Source of the DNA: Sphingobacterium faecale
GTDB lineage: Bacteria > Bacteroidota > Bacteroidia > Sphingobacteriales > Sphingobacteriaceae
Direction: 5' to 3'
DNA: 64,000 nucleotides
Assembly (NCBI RefSeq): GCF_016746095.1
Contig: NZ_JAERTY010000003.1
Span: 494,395 to 558,394 of the forward strand
This document shows, piece after piece, positions 55,215-62,634 of this stretch. The position numbers were made by a program, and so were the translations under genes. A model generated the notes under the pieces. That model ran no database searches. It was given only the letters and a program-made list of their open reading frames with translations, and was not told the DNA's origin. The first letter of the stretch is position 1; each line of letters starts with the position of its first letter.

Positions 55215-55255
55215 ATTAAAGTAATGAACCTTAAAAGTTTACTTTGAAGTAGGTT

Positions 55256-55786
55256 TTATTTTAAATTTCTAAACTGCAAAGTGACTACGTTGTTATTTGA
55301 TGCGGTAATAGGCTGATTATGCATACCTGGTTGATTCCAATTAGCCAAAACCACTTCACCTAATGGTGTAGGTAAACCTGTTTCTGGGTATTTAAATAAT
55401 GGTTGACCTTCCTCATCCAATTCAAAGTCTCCCCCTTCAAAACAAAAGCCACATAGAGTTTCTGGATTTAACTCACAAGTGATGCTATTTGTTGGAGCAG
55501 CATAAGATCCTGGATTTGTAGCTTCAGCTGCATTTGAGGTTGGTTTGTCATTGCCTGTATATTCATAACAGGTCTGCGTTAAACTCACCTCCGCTTTGTG
55601 ATAAAGCGTATACGAGCTTAGCAATAGTGCTAATGCGAGCACCCCTAGGGCTGTTCCTAAGCCACCTAGTTTGTCTGTGGATCTGGCTTCCACTTGTCCC
55701 ATGTTTTGATCTTTCTTTTTCATGATCTTGTTTGTTAATTTGTTAATAAATTCAATTGTTTTTTGGTTAAAATTTTGCTTTTCCAT
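55256..55786 (-). CDS. Small exported Cys-containing protein, DUF6520-like
   Basis: A 176-residue reading frame. An internal start at MKKKDQNMG (about residue 22) is also plausible. One membrane/signal segment (LGGLGTALGVLALALLLSSYTLY) is followed by a secreted part with CYEYTG, CELN and CGFCFEGG cysteines. The organisation resembles the DUF6520 proteins of Bacteroidota, which commonly accompany MauE-type membrane proteins. The four or five cysteines, next to MauE and across from a TlpA protein, suggest a disulfide-bearing export product. Function unknown. Confidence 0.55.
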   Translation of the reverse strand: MEKQNFNQKTIEFINKLTNKIMKKKDQNMGQVEARSTDKLGGLGTALGVLALALLLSSYTLYHKAEVSLTQTCYEYTGNDKPTSNAAEATNPGSYAAPTNSITCELNPETLCGFCFEGGDFELDEEGQPLFKYPETGLPTPLGEVVLANWNQPGMHNQPITASNNNVVTLQFRNLK

Positions 55787-55810
55787 AGCATTAAAATTTA
55801 TAGTGATTAA

Positions 55811-56230
55811 TTAAAAAAAGTTTAAGTTTCTTCTCCAATACATGCCGATAACGGCTAGTACGATGAGTGTCCAGTTGAACCAAAGATGCTGGCTTGCCGA
55901 TAGGATATCAATGAAGCCCCCACAATTGCAATAACTTGATTGGAGGCCATAGATGATATAATATAGTGCCCCTGTAAACGCCAGCATGATGAGCAGTGAG
56001 GCATACAGCCCCAGTAGTCGTGTCCGTGCAAAAAGAAGTAATAACGAAATAATGACCTCGGAGCCAATGACCAATTGGGCTATATGACCAGCATATGGCT
56101 TGAAAGGGGTATACCGCTCTAGTCCCTTCACAAAATTGCTGAAGTCCCCCCATTTTACCATTGCCGTATAGGCAAATAGCAATAAAAATAGGAGGGCAAT
56201 GAGCTGTACGATTATTCTTTTCGTTTTCAT
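55811..56230 (-). CDS. MauE/DoxX-family redox-associated membrane protein
   Basis: The 139-residue protein has four predicted TM helices: IVQLIALLFLLLFAYTAMVK, GHIAQLVIGSEVIISLLLLF, LYASLLIMLAFTGALYYIIY and HLWFNWTLIVLAVIGMYW. A CNCGG motif after helix 3 (QSSYCNCGGFIDIL) is typical of MauE, a membrane partner in disulfide formation and transfer. It is followed 24 bp later by the DUF6520-like gene and preceded by a good promoter (56288-56316), so this is a two-gene unit. Confidence 0.8.
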   Translation of the reverse strand: MKTKRIIVQLIALLFLLLFAYTAMVKWGDFSNFVKGLERYTPFKPYAGHIAQLVIGSEVIISLLLLFARTRLLGLYASLLIMLAFTGALYYIIYGLQSSYCNCGGFIDILSASQHLWFNWTLIVLAVIGMYWRRNLNFF

Positions 56231-56287
56231 ATTTTACTTCTTGTTTTGTTTTTTTTATTAGCCACACTTTTGAGTTACTGTCTGAAA

Positions 56288-56316
56288 CAAAGGTAGGTAC
56301 AGCTACCGCTTTACAA
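56288..56316 (-). promoter_or_regulatory. Promoter of the MauE/DUF6520-like unit
   Basis: On the minus strand TTG (56314-56316), 18 bp, TACCTTTG (56288-56295) matches the Bacteroidota consensus. It implies a leader of about 50 nt. Confidence 0.6.
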
Positions 56317-56376
56317 GAAGTCCAAAACCGACTCTTATGAGGTCTAATTTCTACATTACCAAATACATACAAAAAA

Positions 56377-57357
56377 CTAGCGCGGGTATTTCTGCGTGTA
56401 CTGGCTAGGCGGTATAGAATATTTCTTGATAAAAGCCTTTCTGAAAGCGGATGAATCGTTATAATCTAAGATAAATGCGATGTTTAAAATACTGTAATTA
56501 GCATAGAGGTATTCGATAGATTTCTCGAGTTTAGCGGTGTTGACAAACGCACTAATAGTACATGCATAATGTTTTTTGTGTATTCGGTTCAAATGGTTAA
56601 TCTCTATATAGAATTTGTCGGCTATTTCTTGTATAAGGGGTACGGGCTGTTCCTCTTCAATAAGCGTGTGGATATACCTATGTATTGCCTCCAACTTAGC
56701 CTTTGCACCGGCTTCGGGATCGATGGGTATTTCATCTTGATGGGCGCCATGCAAGTTGCCAATAGCGGCATAGATAATGGTTTCTTGTTTGAAGCCTTTT
56801 TTATAGGGGATTTGAAGCAAACGGAAAATATCGGTCAGCATCGCATCGCTCATAGCGGTAGGAGAAGATTGGTAGACCAGACCAGGAATAAGGGCAATAG
56901 GGAAGTCTTCGGCGCTGAGGCTTAGCGCATCTTCGTGTTTTGCCAACCATTCGGCAGCAATGACAAAACCTACCAGAATATGTCGCCCTGGGGGTACCCA
57001 AGCCTTGAAAACGCCTTTTTCGACATAGAGTTGCTGCTGTTGTTTTTCTATAAGTATAGGATTGCTATTGTCATAGGCTTCTACTCCGATTCTTCCTTGT
57101 AACATGTATTGCCAATGGATATCGGGATGATGGATAACAATAGGGATTCTTAGGGCTTGCTTGGCTTTGATCTCGATGCAGTAGGACAGCATGTATTTGC
57201 CTTTGAATACTTGGACAGCACAGTAACTATCGTCTACATGCCAACACATCTTTTCATTGGCATAGGCAATAGGATAGCTGATATCCGCCGGTAACTGCAA
57301 GGTTTTGCCTGCCTGTGGATACGCCTTAAGGAAGTCTATAGCGAAACCGACAATCAT
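56377..57357 (-). CDS. AraC-family transcriptional regulator
   Basis: The 326-residue protein has an N-terminal ligand-sensing half (YCIEIKAKQALRIPIVIHHPDIHWQYMLQGRIGVEAY, like other cupin-type Bacteroidota AraC proteins) and a C-terminal AraC HTH pair at residues about 240-325 (IQEIADKFYIEINHLNRIHKKHYACTISAFVNTAKLEKS, LNIAFILDYNDSSAFRKAFIKKYSIPPSQYTQKY). It lies just upstream of the MauE unit in the same orientation and is likely its regulator. A minus-strand -7 box TATTTTTG is at 57376-57383. Confidence 0.88.
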   Translation of the reverse strand: MIVGFAIDFLKAYPQAGKTLQLPADISYPIAYANEKMCWHVDDSYCAVQVFKGKYMLSYCIEIKAKQALRIPIVIHHPDIHWQYMLQGRIGVEAYDNSNPILIEKQQQQLYVEKGVFKAWVPPGRHILVGFVIAAEWLAKHEDALSLSAEDFPIALIPGLVYQSSPTAMSDAMLTDIFRLLQIPYKKGFKQETIIYAAIGNLHGAHQDEIPIDPEAGAKAKLEAIHRYIHTLIEEEQPVPLIQEIADKFYIEINHLNRIHKKHYACTISAFVNTAKLEKSIEYLYANYSILNIAFILDYNDSSAFRKAFIKKYSIPPSQYTQKYPR

Positions 57358-57558
57358 TCTAGCTGTTCTGACCTACAAAAATAGGTGCGAAATACTCTAT
57401 TGGAAAGGAAACATTCTTTCCAAATCACCGAAATGGACGAAAAGCATGGTATATTTCTTTCCAAAGTAGATCTACTTGACTTTTTACCATTTAGACATTT
57501 GATAATTAGACACATATATATTAGCTTCATTATTACTTATAAACCAATACGAGTTATT

Positions 57559-57740
57559 ATGAAATATCCATGTAGCAGAACTGCACAAACACCAATGACC
57601 GCGAAGCAGCATGCACACCAACGACAACAATCCGTGCATAATATAGTTTGGATATTCCATATGGCCATTAAAAAACAAACCGAGTGAAACGAGCTCATTT
57701 ATACAAATGAAAATAGACACTGATAAATAATTATATACAT
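57559..57740 (+). repeat. MKY-type leader repeat, long mosaic version, before the gene at 57741
   Basis: This 182-bp unit begins ATGAAATATCCATG and keeps the closing arm GTTTGGATATTCCATATGG. Its loop joins pieces seen separately in other units (GCACAAACACC from the S type; ACAACAATCCGTGCATAATA, followed by TAGTTTGG, from the P type). The frame from its first ATG stays open for 42 codons (MKYPCSRTAQTPMTAKQ...). It ends AATTATATACAT before the ATG at 57741. Confidence 0.75.
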
Positions 57741-58811
57741 ATGAAAGAATTCACAACACAAACCATAGCAATACAGCTAGCACTATTCAGACTTATCGCG
57801 GCCAAACATACCCCAGAAGAGGATTGGGTGAATGATTCTCGAAATCTCCTCAAAATCGAGATGCGCCCCTTGAAAAATCGAATAAATGGATCAACGCAAC
57901 TGACGATGAAGGAATTACTTACTTTGTCCAAGTATTACTCGATAACCTTAGATGATATTGAAATAGAAGCTGAATTAGACTTACGTGTCAAATGGAAAAA
58001 CACATTATGTTCACCTCTTCAGGAGTCAAAATGTCCACACAGTCAACACAGCATTAGATCAATGCCGGTTCTGGATGAAAACCTAGAGGGCATAGCCAAC
58101 CACATTGATGCGGTAATACTTGACCTCTCTACCCATAGTCAGGCAGAAAGGATCTCTATGAAAACAATCTATACAGACTTACCTCTATTTTACACCTTAC
58201 CCTATAAAGAGCTATTTTACTTTATGTTATATAGTTATTACCACCACTTGGTAAGTAAGGACAGGTCTTATGAAGATTTTGTCGATATGCTGGCCGATAG
58301 GGATATAGAGCAAAGATTCCTTTCCTTAAAATCAATTTATGACCAAGCCTACTGCCAAGAAATATGGACGAATGATATTCTTAATAATACTTTGCAGATT
58401 CTCAAAGAATGTATGCTCCATAGAAAGATAAAAAGTAAAAACAATTTTTCTTTAATTATGAAGCAGTTGGATACACTAATTACGCATGTAGAAGAATTGA
58501 GTACAGATCCAAATAGACAAACGGAACTCGGCTTGGAATTGAGGAGATTGAATACGGTAAGGCCTAACGGTTTTACGCTTATAGAGGATTCGAACGGTAA
58601 CAGTCGGCTGATAAATCAACTATTTATGCTCGATTTTTTTGTTACGTCCAATCCCAATTTGCTGATTAGCTATCAGCAGATATATAATACCACATTGGCA
58701 GGTTCAGACTTATTTGCGACAAGCTCTAATGCAATACTAGCGGAGTACTTTAATGGACTAAGAGACAAGCTGATCCACTTCAAACACACTGTTAATTTAC
58801 CTAGCATGTAA
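57741..58811 (+). CDS. Unknown protein with putative N-terminal helix-turn-helix
   Basis: The 356-residue soluble, mostly helical protein is not recognised. Residues about 33-70 (LLKIEMRPLKNRINGSTQLTMKELLTLSKYYSITLDDIEI) resemble an HTH in which a recognition helix precedes 'LT.KELL.LSKYY.I.LDDI', as in some Bacteroidota regulators. The rest (YTDLPLFYTLPYKELFYFMLYSYYHH, MKQLDTLITHVEELST, LINQLFMLDFFVTSNPNLLISYQQIYN) has no recognised motif. Translation starts at the end of an MKY-type repeat. Probably a regulator; low certainty. Confidence 0.55.
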   Translation: MKEFTTQTIAIQLALFRLIAAKHTPEEDWVNDSRNLLKIEMRPLKNRINGSTQLTMKELLTLSKYYSITLDDIEIEAELDLRVKWKNTLCSPLQESKCPHSQHSIRSMPVLDENLEGIANHIDAVILDLSTHSQAERISMKTIYTDLPLFYTLPYKELFYFMLYSYYHHLVSKDRSYEDFVDMLADRDIEQRFLSLKSIYDQAYCQEIWTNDILNNTLQILKECMLHRKIKSKNNFSLIMKQLDTLITHVEELSTDPNRQTELGLELRRLNTVRPNGFTLIEDSNGNSRLINQLFMLDFFVTSNPNLLISYQQIYNTTLAGSDLFATSSNAILAEYFNGLRDKLIHFKHTVNLPSM

Positions 58812-58963
58812 AATAAAATACAAACCTGTCTTATATAAATTAAAATGTGCAAAATACAAATGATTTAGCTCTGTTACATAAATATCGAGCGGATCGATGA
58901 TTTATTTATTAAACCGCATGGGAGCAATCGCTCAACTTGAACTGTGCATGAAGTTATATCACC

Positions 58964-59341
58964 ATGAAAAAAGTGTTATTACGGATAGTCGCTGGACTAG
59001 AAATGTATCTTGAACAAATCCGAGAGTTCAACGCAAACTTCAAGAAATTAGTAAACTATATGGCTTTCTTCGTAGAAGAACCGCTTGCTGACAAACTTCC
59101 TAAGCCTACTCCCGAACCTGATTCGAATCCTGAAGAACGTTATTTGGAAAGTGAAATGCTAACCATTAAGATGGTTTGTTCTATTCTGAAGGTGAGCCGA
59201 TCGAAGCTGTATGATTTTAAAGAAAAGGGGGAGTTGACTTTCTTTGAAAGGCCTGGTGGGGGTATCCGCCTGTGTCCTGAAGAGGTGGAACGGCTACGGT
59301 ACTGCTACTCCCGTACCCAAGGGGAAGGTGTAAGCATTTGA
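58964..59341 (+). CDS. Helix-turn-helix protein, excisionase/MerR-like
   Basis: The 125-residue protein has a C-terminal winged-helix HTH (residues about 65-118: MLTIKMVCSILKVSRSKLYDFKEKGELTFFERPGGGIRLCPEEVERL), as in the HTH_17 excisionase family common on Bacteroidota mobile elements. The N-terminal 60 residues contain a Pro/acidic linker (KLPKPTPEPDSNPEER). No integrase gene is in the window, so whether it is an excisionase or a simple regulator is open. Confidence 0.75.
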   Translation: MKKVLLRIVAGLEMYLEQIREFNANFKKLVNYMAFFVEEPLADKLPKPTPEPDSNPEERYLESEMLTIKMVCSILKVSRSKLYDFKEKGELTFFERPGGGIRLCPEEVERLRYCYSRTQGEGVSI

Positions 59342-60215
59342 TTTTGAAGTATACACTTTAACTAAAAAAGTATATAGGTTCAATGTAAATGTTCAATCGT
59401 TTAAAAATAAACTGTATTCTGTTCCATTGCTATTATAATAGAATACGCAAGAATTATACTGGATTGATCGGAACTACTAATAGTACATTATAATGGCATA
59501 TACCAACCACCTATTACTTTATACCTTTGTGCTGTACGAATACCGGTGTGGCTTGCACTACTGAGCTATAGAATTATAATTGCATAATAGGAATGGAGAG
59601 GTACATAAGTAGCTATCTCGACACTACACGCACCTGGTCGGAAGGTATGCGTTAGTGGCACGAGAATACGCGTCTTAAGTATAAAAATATGCGCTGATCA
59701 TACACGAATAGACGTTTAATAGACTCTTTAAGTCTTCGCCTGCCTACGAATACTATGGTATGGCCTAGTGCTACGCTTTTGCCATAGACATATCTAGGTT
59801 GACTGCTCTCTTACGTAGGTATAAGGCAAACCCATTTAATAATGGACAACACTGTAATATTGGTATCGAATACATAGCTAAGTCTGGACTCAACTTATTT
59901 CCTGCTAAACCTTTTGTTTGATAGATGTTGTCCAGAATTGTCGCAATTGGTGTATTTAATAATTTATTTCTTGTACGGACTTGTATGCACTTGTCTTAAA
60001 ATCAACCTCATTCTTGTATTTTTTTGTCGAAGTTGTCTGTTTTTTCGACTTTCCTTTTTACCCACCTCATCTTCGGGTATAATTTCAAAATTAAAATTAT
60101 GATAACATGTATAGCACATCCCATTCGTGCCGGACCAAAGAGTTAGGTGCTCGAAAGATGACTCTTGCCAGGTTGCAAGAGGGAACAGATTACTGAAGAC
60201 TAAAATTTTATTAAA
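59342..60215. other. 874-bp gene-free region with promoter-like box and inverted repeats
   Basis: No convincing ORF. A -7 box TACCTTTG lies at 59522-59529 (context TTATACCTTTGTGC) pointing right, without a clear TTG at -33. An inverted repeat TGGACAACA/TGTTGTCCA spans 59843-59934, and GTCGAA/TTCGAC is near 60026-60050. CTCTTGC-caggtt-GCAAGAG (60162-60181) lies 34 bp before the FN3 gene. The region could be a long leader or an unrecognised RNA gene. Confidence 0.4.
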
Positions 60216-60845
60216 ATGAGAAAAGAACGCATTTATATTTCTTATAGTGAGTGGGATGATTATTCCCTGTCAAGTTTAGCGGGCAAGACATTGGCCGCTA
60301 TGAAAAACAATGTGAAGTTTCCAGATCCAAAGCCTGATATGGCCGATTATGAATTGTTGGTGAACGATTTCCGCAGCAAGCATGAAATGGCCGTGACAGG
60401 TGGTCAACTGGAACGCAAAGCGCGAGACAATGCGCGAGATAAAATATTGAGCGCCATGCGGCAATTGGCTTTTTACGTCAACGTGGTCGCAGATGGTGAT
60501 GGTGAGGTGCTGGCTAGCTCGGGTTTTATGTTGGTTCCACCTCCTAAAGCAAAAGGACATCCGACGGTAATGGTTGGGATGCGCTTGGAGGACGGTCGTA
60601 TGTCGGGAGAAGTAAAATTCGCTTTCACACCACAGAAAAATATCTCGGAATATGAATATTGCTATGCAACCGAACTTGATGAGGAGAAAGCACCTATCTG
60701 GGGTGAAACCAAAAGTACCAGTACCTCTAGAACTAACTATATTAGTGGTTTTACGCCTGGTGAAAAGGTTTACTTCCGTGTGCGCGCACGTAATAACAAA
60801 GGAATTGGCGACTGGTCGGAACCGATTTACTTAATTGTCCGGTAG
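60216..60845 (+). CDS. Fibronectin type III domain protein
   Basis: The 209-residue protein without signal peptide has an N-terminal helical region (MRKERIYISYSEWDDYSLSS, SKHEMAVTGGQLERKARDNARDKILSAMRQLAFYVNVVADGD). A C-terminal FN3 domain occupies about residues 120-209, with VYFRVRARNNKGIGDWSEPIYL, the classic G/F-G strand end. Related proteins are found in Bacteroidota next to endolysin-like genes. It probably binds another protein or the cell surface. It is the first gene of the lysis-like cassette. Confidence 0.75.
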   Translation: MRKERIYISYSEWDDYSLSSLAGKTLAAMKNNVKFPDPKPDMADYELLVNDFRSKHEMAVTGGQLERKARDNARDKILSAMRQLAFYVNVVADGDGEVLASSGFMLVPPPKAKGHPTVMVGMRLEDGRMSGEVKFAFTPQKNISEYEYCYATELDEEKAPIWGETKSTSTSRTNYISGFTPGEKVYFRVRARNNKGIGDWSEPIYLIVR

Positions 60846-60937
60846 ACAAGAAGTGACAGAGTAACGGAGTTAATGCTCAGGCGGATTCGCGGATCCGCCT
60901 ACCTTATCAACTCTATAAACCCTATAAATAACATATC

Positions 60938-61324
60938 ATGCAAACAATAATAAACATGCCTTCTGGGCTGACCTTGGGTTGGCAGAAGGAATTATCCGTT
61001 AAACAAAAGCTAATTTTAGGGCTTTTGTTTCTGCTCATTGCCTGGCTAATGGTATCTACGGTATTGCAACTGTCGGATCCAGCTATCGCTGTGCTAGACT
61101 TTGGTACATTTACCCTTGCGGTTTTTGGGATACTGCTTGGCTGGCTCACTATTTATATCAGCGTTTGGCTGCAGGAAATGCTTTGGCAACCTTTCAAAAT
61201 ATTTAGACAAAATTTTTATTATCACTTCAATCAATTGACATCATGGCAACAATGTATTCTTTATTTCTCGGTGTTTTTCTTGCTGTTACTTGCAGTATTG
61301 AAAGCATTCGCAATGGTTTTTTAA
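60938..61324 (+). CDS. Small membrane protein, holin-like position
   Basis: The 128-residue protein has three hydrophobic stretches: LILGLLFLLIAWLMVSTVLQL, FTLAVFGILLGWLTIYISVWL and ILYFSVFFLLLLAVLKAFAMVF. The last 82 bases overlap the downstream peptidoglycan hydrolase frame. Size, topology and overlap with a lytic enzyme resemble phage holins, but no holin family signature is recognised, so the holin role is inferred from context. Confidence 0.55.
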   Translation: MQTIINMPSGLTLGWQKELSVKQKLILGLLFLLIAWLMVSTVLQLSDPAIAVLDFGTFTLAVFGILLGWLTIYISVWLQEMLWQPFKIFRQNFYYHFNQLTSWQQCILYFSVFFLLLLAVLKAFAMVF

Positions 61325-61875
61325 TAGTAGTAAACAACACAGCAGTTAGCTGTGGGGCATCCAATCAAGTTTTTTCAACGTCATCCCGATTGAAGCATAG
61401 CGGAATAGAGGGATCTATGGATAGGGTATCTAATAACAGGGATAGGATCATAGCAATTGCTTCTGCTGAACTCGGTGTGCGGGAAGCTACGGGCAATAAC
61501 GATGGCCCTCGTGTGGAGGAGTACCTTGGCTACACGCACCTGGGATCTGGTTATGCTTGGTGTGCCAGCTTCATCTCTTGGGTATACGCACAGGCTGGCT
61601 TTGCCCAGCCCCGTAATCCTTGGAGCCCTGCCCTATTTCCTAAGGCTAGGGTCTATTGGAAAGGAGGTGCTTTCGTCCAGGGCCATAAAAACAAGTTTGA
61701 AGCAGCTGATGTATTTGGAATATATGGTACAACAGCAAAGCGTATTAACCATGTTGGGCTAGTGAAGGTGATGCAAGGGAATTACCTGATTTCGATCGAA
61801 GGCAACAGCAACAATCGCGTAGAGTCTAGACGTCGGCATGTGCGAACGATTTACGCCTTGGCCGATTGGTTGTAA
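61243..61875 (+). CDS. TIGR02594-family peptidoglycan hydrolase (CHAP/NlpC-like)
   Basis: A 210-codon frame. The catalytic domain (from about residue 65) has IASAELGVREATGNNDGPRV, the active-site Cys in YAWCASFISWVYAQAGF, His in INHVGLVKVM, and the closing GNSNNRVESRRRH. These are hallmarks of TIGR02594 cysteine amidases. The first 58 residues include a hydrophobic start (MATMYSLFLGVFLAVTC) that overlaps the holin-like gene. An internal ATG at 61417 (MDRVSNNRDR) would give a 152-residue soluble enzyme without signal. Which start is used decides whether export depends on the small membrane protein. Confidence 0.82.
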   Translation: MATMYSLFLGVFLAVTCSIESIRNGFLIVVNNTAVSCGASNQVFSTSSRLKHSGIEGSMDRVSNNRDRIIAIASAELGVREATGNNDGPRVEEYLGYTHLGSGYAWCASFISWVYAQAGFAQPRNPWSPALFPKARVYWKGGAFVQGHKNKFEAADVFGIYGTTAKRINHVGLVKVMQGNYLISIEGNSNNRVESRRRHVRTIYALADWL

Positions 61876-61960
61876 TGTATTTACGCTAGTATCTTGGAGT
61901 AAAACGAACTAAAGTCGAATAGGTCTACAAGTTTAATCTCAGAAATAATAAATCTATATT

Positions 61961-62398
61961 ATGAAACACGCATGTTTAGTAAAGCACCTCTTTTTAATAC
62001 TCCTGACCGCATTATGGAGTAGTGCTTGCCGCAGCAACAAAGAAAGCAACTTTTTGCAACAACAGGTGGAAACCAGCTCGCATAACCAAGCCTCTCTACA
62101 ATGGCATCGCTCTGATAGTACCATGCGTTATTGGTACTATCAGAGCGATAGCCCATTTTATTATCATCCTGAAGTCGGCTTATTCGGCACGTCAGGCCGC
62201 TTGGCCGTTGGGGAAAAGCAGCTGAAACATCAGGCTGGAAAAATTCAGCAGGATAGTAGCCATTACCTTATCGTAGAGCAATCCGCAGGAAGCAAAAAAT
62301 CAATACCAAAAGATCGTTCTAGTGGGTGGATTTATGTGATTGGGATTGGCATTTTCTTGGTTATTGGGCTTGGTAGCTACTTAAAAAAACATCTTTAG
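61961..62398 (+). CDS. Small lipoprotein with C-terminal membrane anchor
   Basis: The 145-residue protein has a lipobox near Cys23 (ALWSSACRSN) and a C-terminal TM helix (WIYVIGIGIFLVIGLGSYLKKHL), so it could span between membranes. It ends the FN3/membrane/hydrolase cassette, the position of a spanin in phages. The first codons (ATGAAACACGCATGTTTAGT then AAAGCAC) are strikingly like the S-type leader repeat (ATGAAATACTCATGTTTAGC then AAAGCAC). A strong inverted repeat lies within 62106-62150 (CTCTGATAGTACC/GGTACTATCAGAG). Confidence 0.6.
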   Translation: MKHACLVKHLFLILLTALWSSACRSNKESNFLQQQVETSSHNQASLQWHRSDSTMRYWYYQSDSPFYYHPEVGLFGTSGRLAVGEKQLKHQAGKIQQDSSHYLIVEQSAGSKKSIPKDRSSGWIYVIGIGIFLVIGLGSYLKKHL

Positions 62399-62520
62399 TA
62401 TGAGTAAGGGATTTGTTGTTATTTAAAGGTTTCTTAAAAGACCTTCAACTGTTGTACTTAGCTTAACAAAAACGAAAAAACTTAATACTGACTACCAGTT
62501 AATTAGCTTCTTTTTTCCAG

Positions 62521-62601
62521 ATATTCCAAAATTAAACAGCATATATTCCAAAGTTTATGTTCAGATATTCCAAAGTTTAAGTGCGGATATTCCAAAGTTT
62601 A
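62521..62601 (+). repeat. Four 22-bp-spaced iterons upstream of the DUF4143 ATPase
   Basis: ATATTCCAAAATTAA (62521) and three copies of ATATTCCAAAGTTTA (62543, 62565, 62587) are spaced exactly 22 bp apart, about two helical turns. The last copy ends 2 bp before the -7 box, so the array covers the -33 region. Confidence 0.85.
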
Positions 62602-62603
62602 GG

Positions 62604-62627
62604 TATATTTGTTATAAATAAAGGAGG
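62604..62627 (+). promoter_or_regulatory. -7 box and strong Shine-Dalgarno of the DUF4143 ATPase gene
   Basis: TATATTTG (62604-62611) is a perfect -7 box. AAGGAGG (62621-62627) lies 7 bp before the ATG. Such an SD is unusual here, as most genes in the window lack one. Confidence 0.7.
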
Positions 62628-62634
62628 TTGAATA

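Noticed and set aside
57385..57687. A 100-codon plus-strand ORF upstream of the gene at 57741
   Set aside because: It runs through AT-rich intergenic DNA into the repeat unit; no domain or codon signal beyond the MKYPC start.
31197..57740. Repeat hairpins as invertible promoters
   Set aside because: Arms are only 10-15 bp, loops keep the same orientation in all units, no invertase is nearby, and no consistent TAnnTTTG box lies in the loops (TAGTTTGG has the wrong spacing).
59914..60102. 62-codon hydrophobic ORF in the gap before the FN3 gene
   Set aside because: Phe/Leu/Ser-rich translation of T-rich DNA; no start context or conservation evidence.
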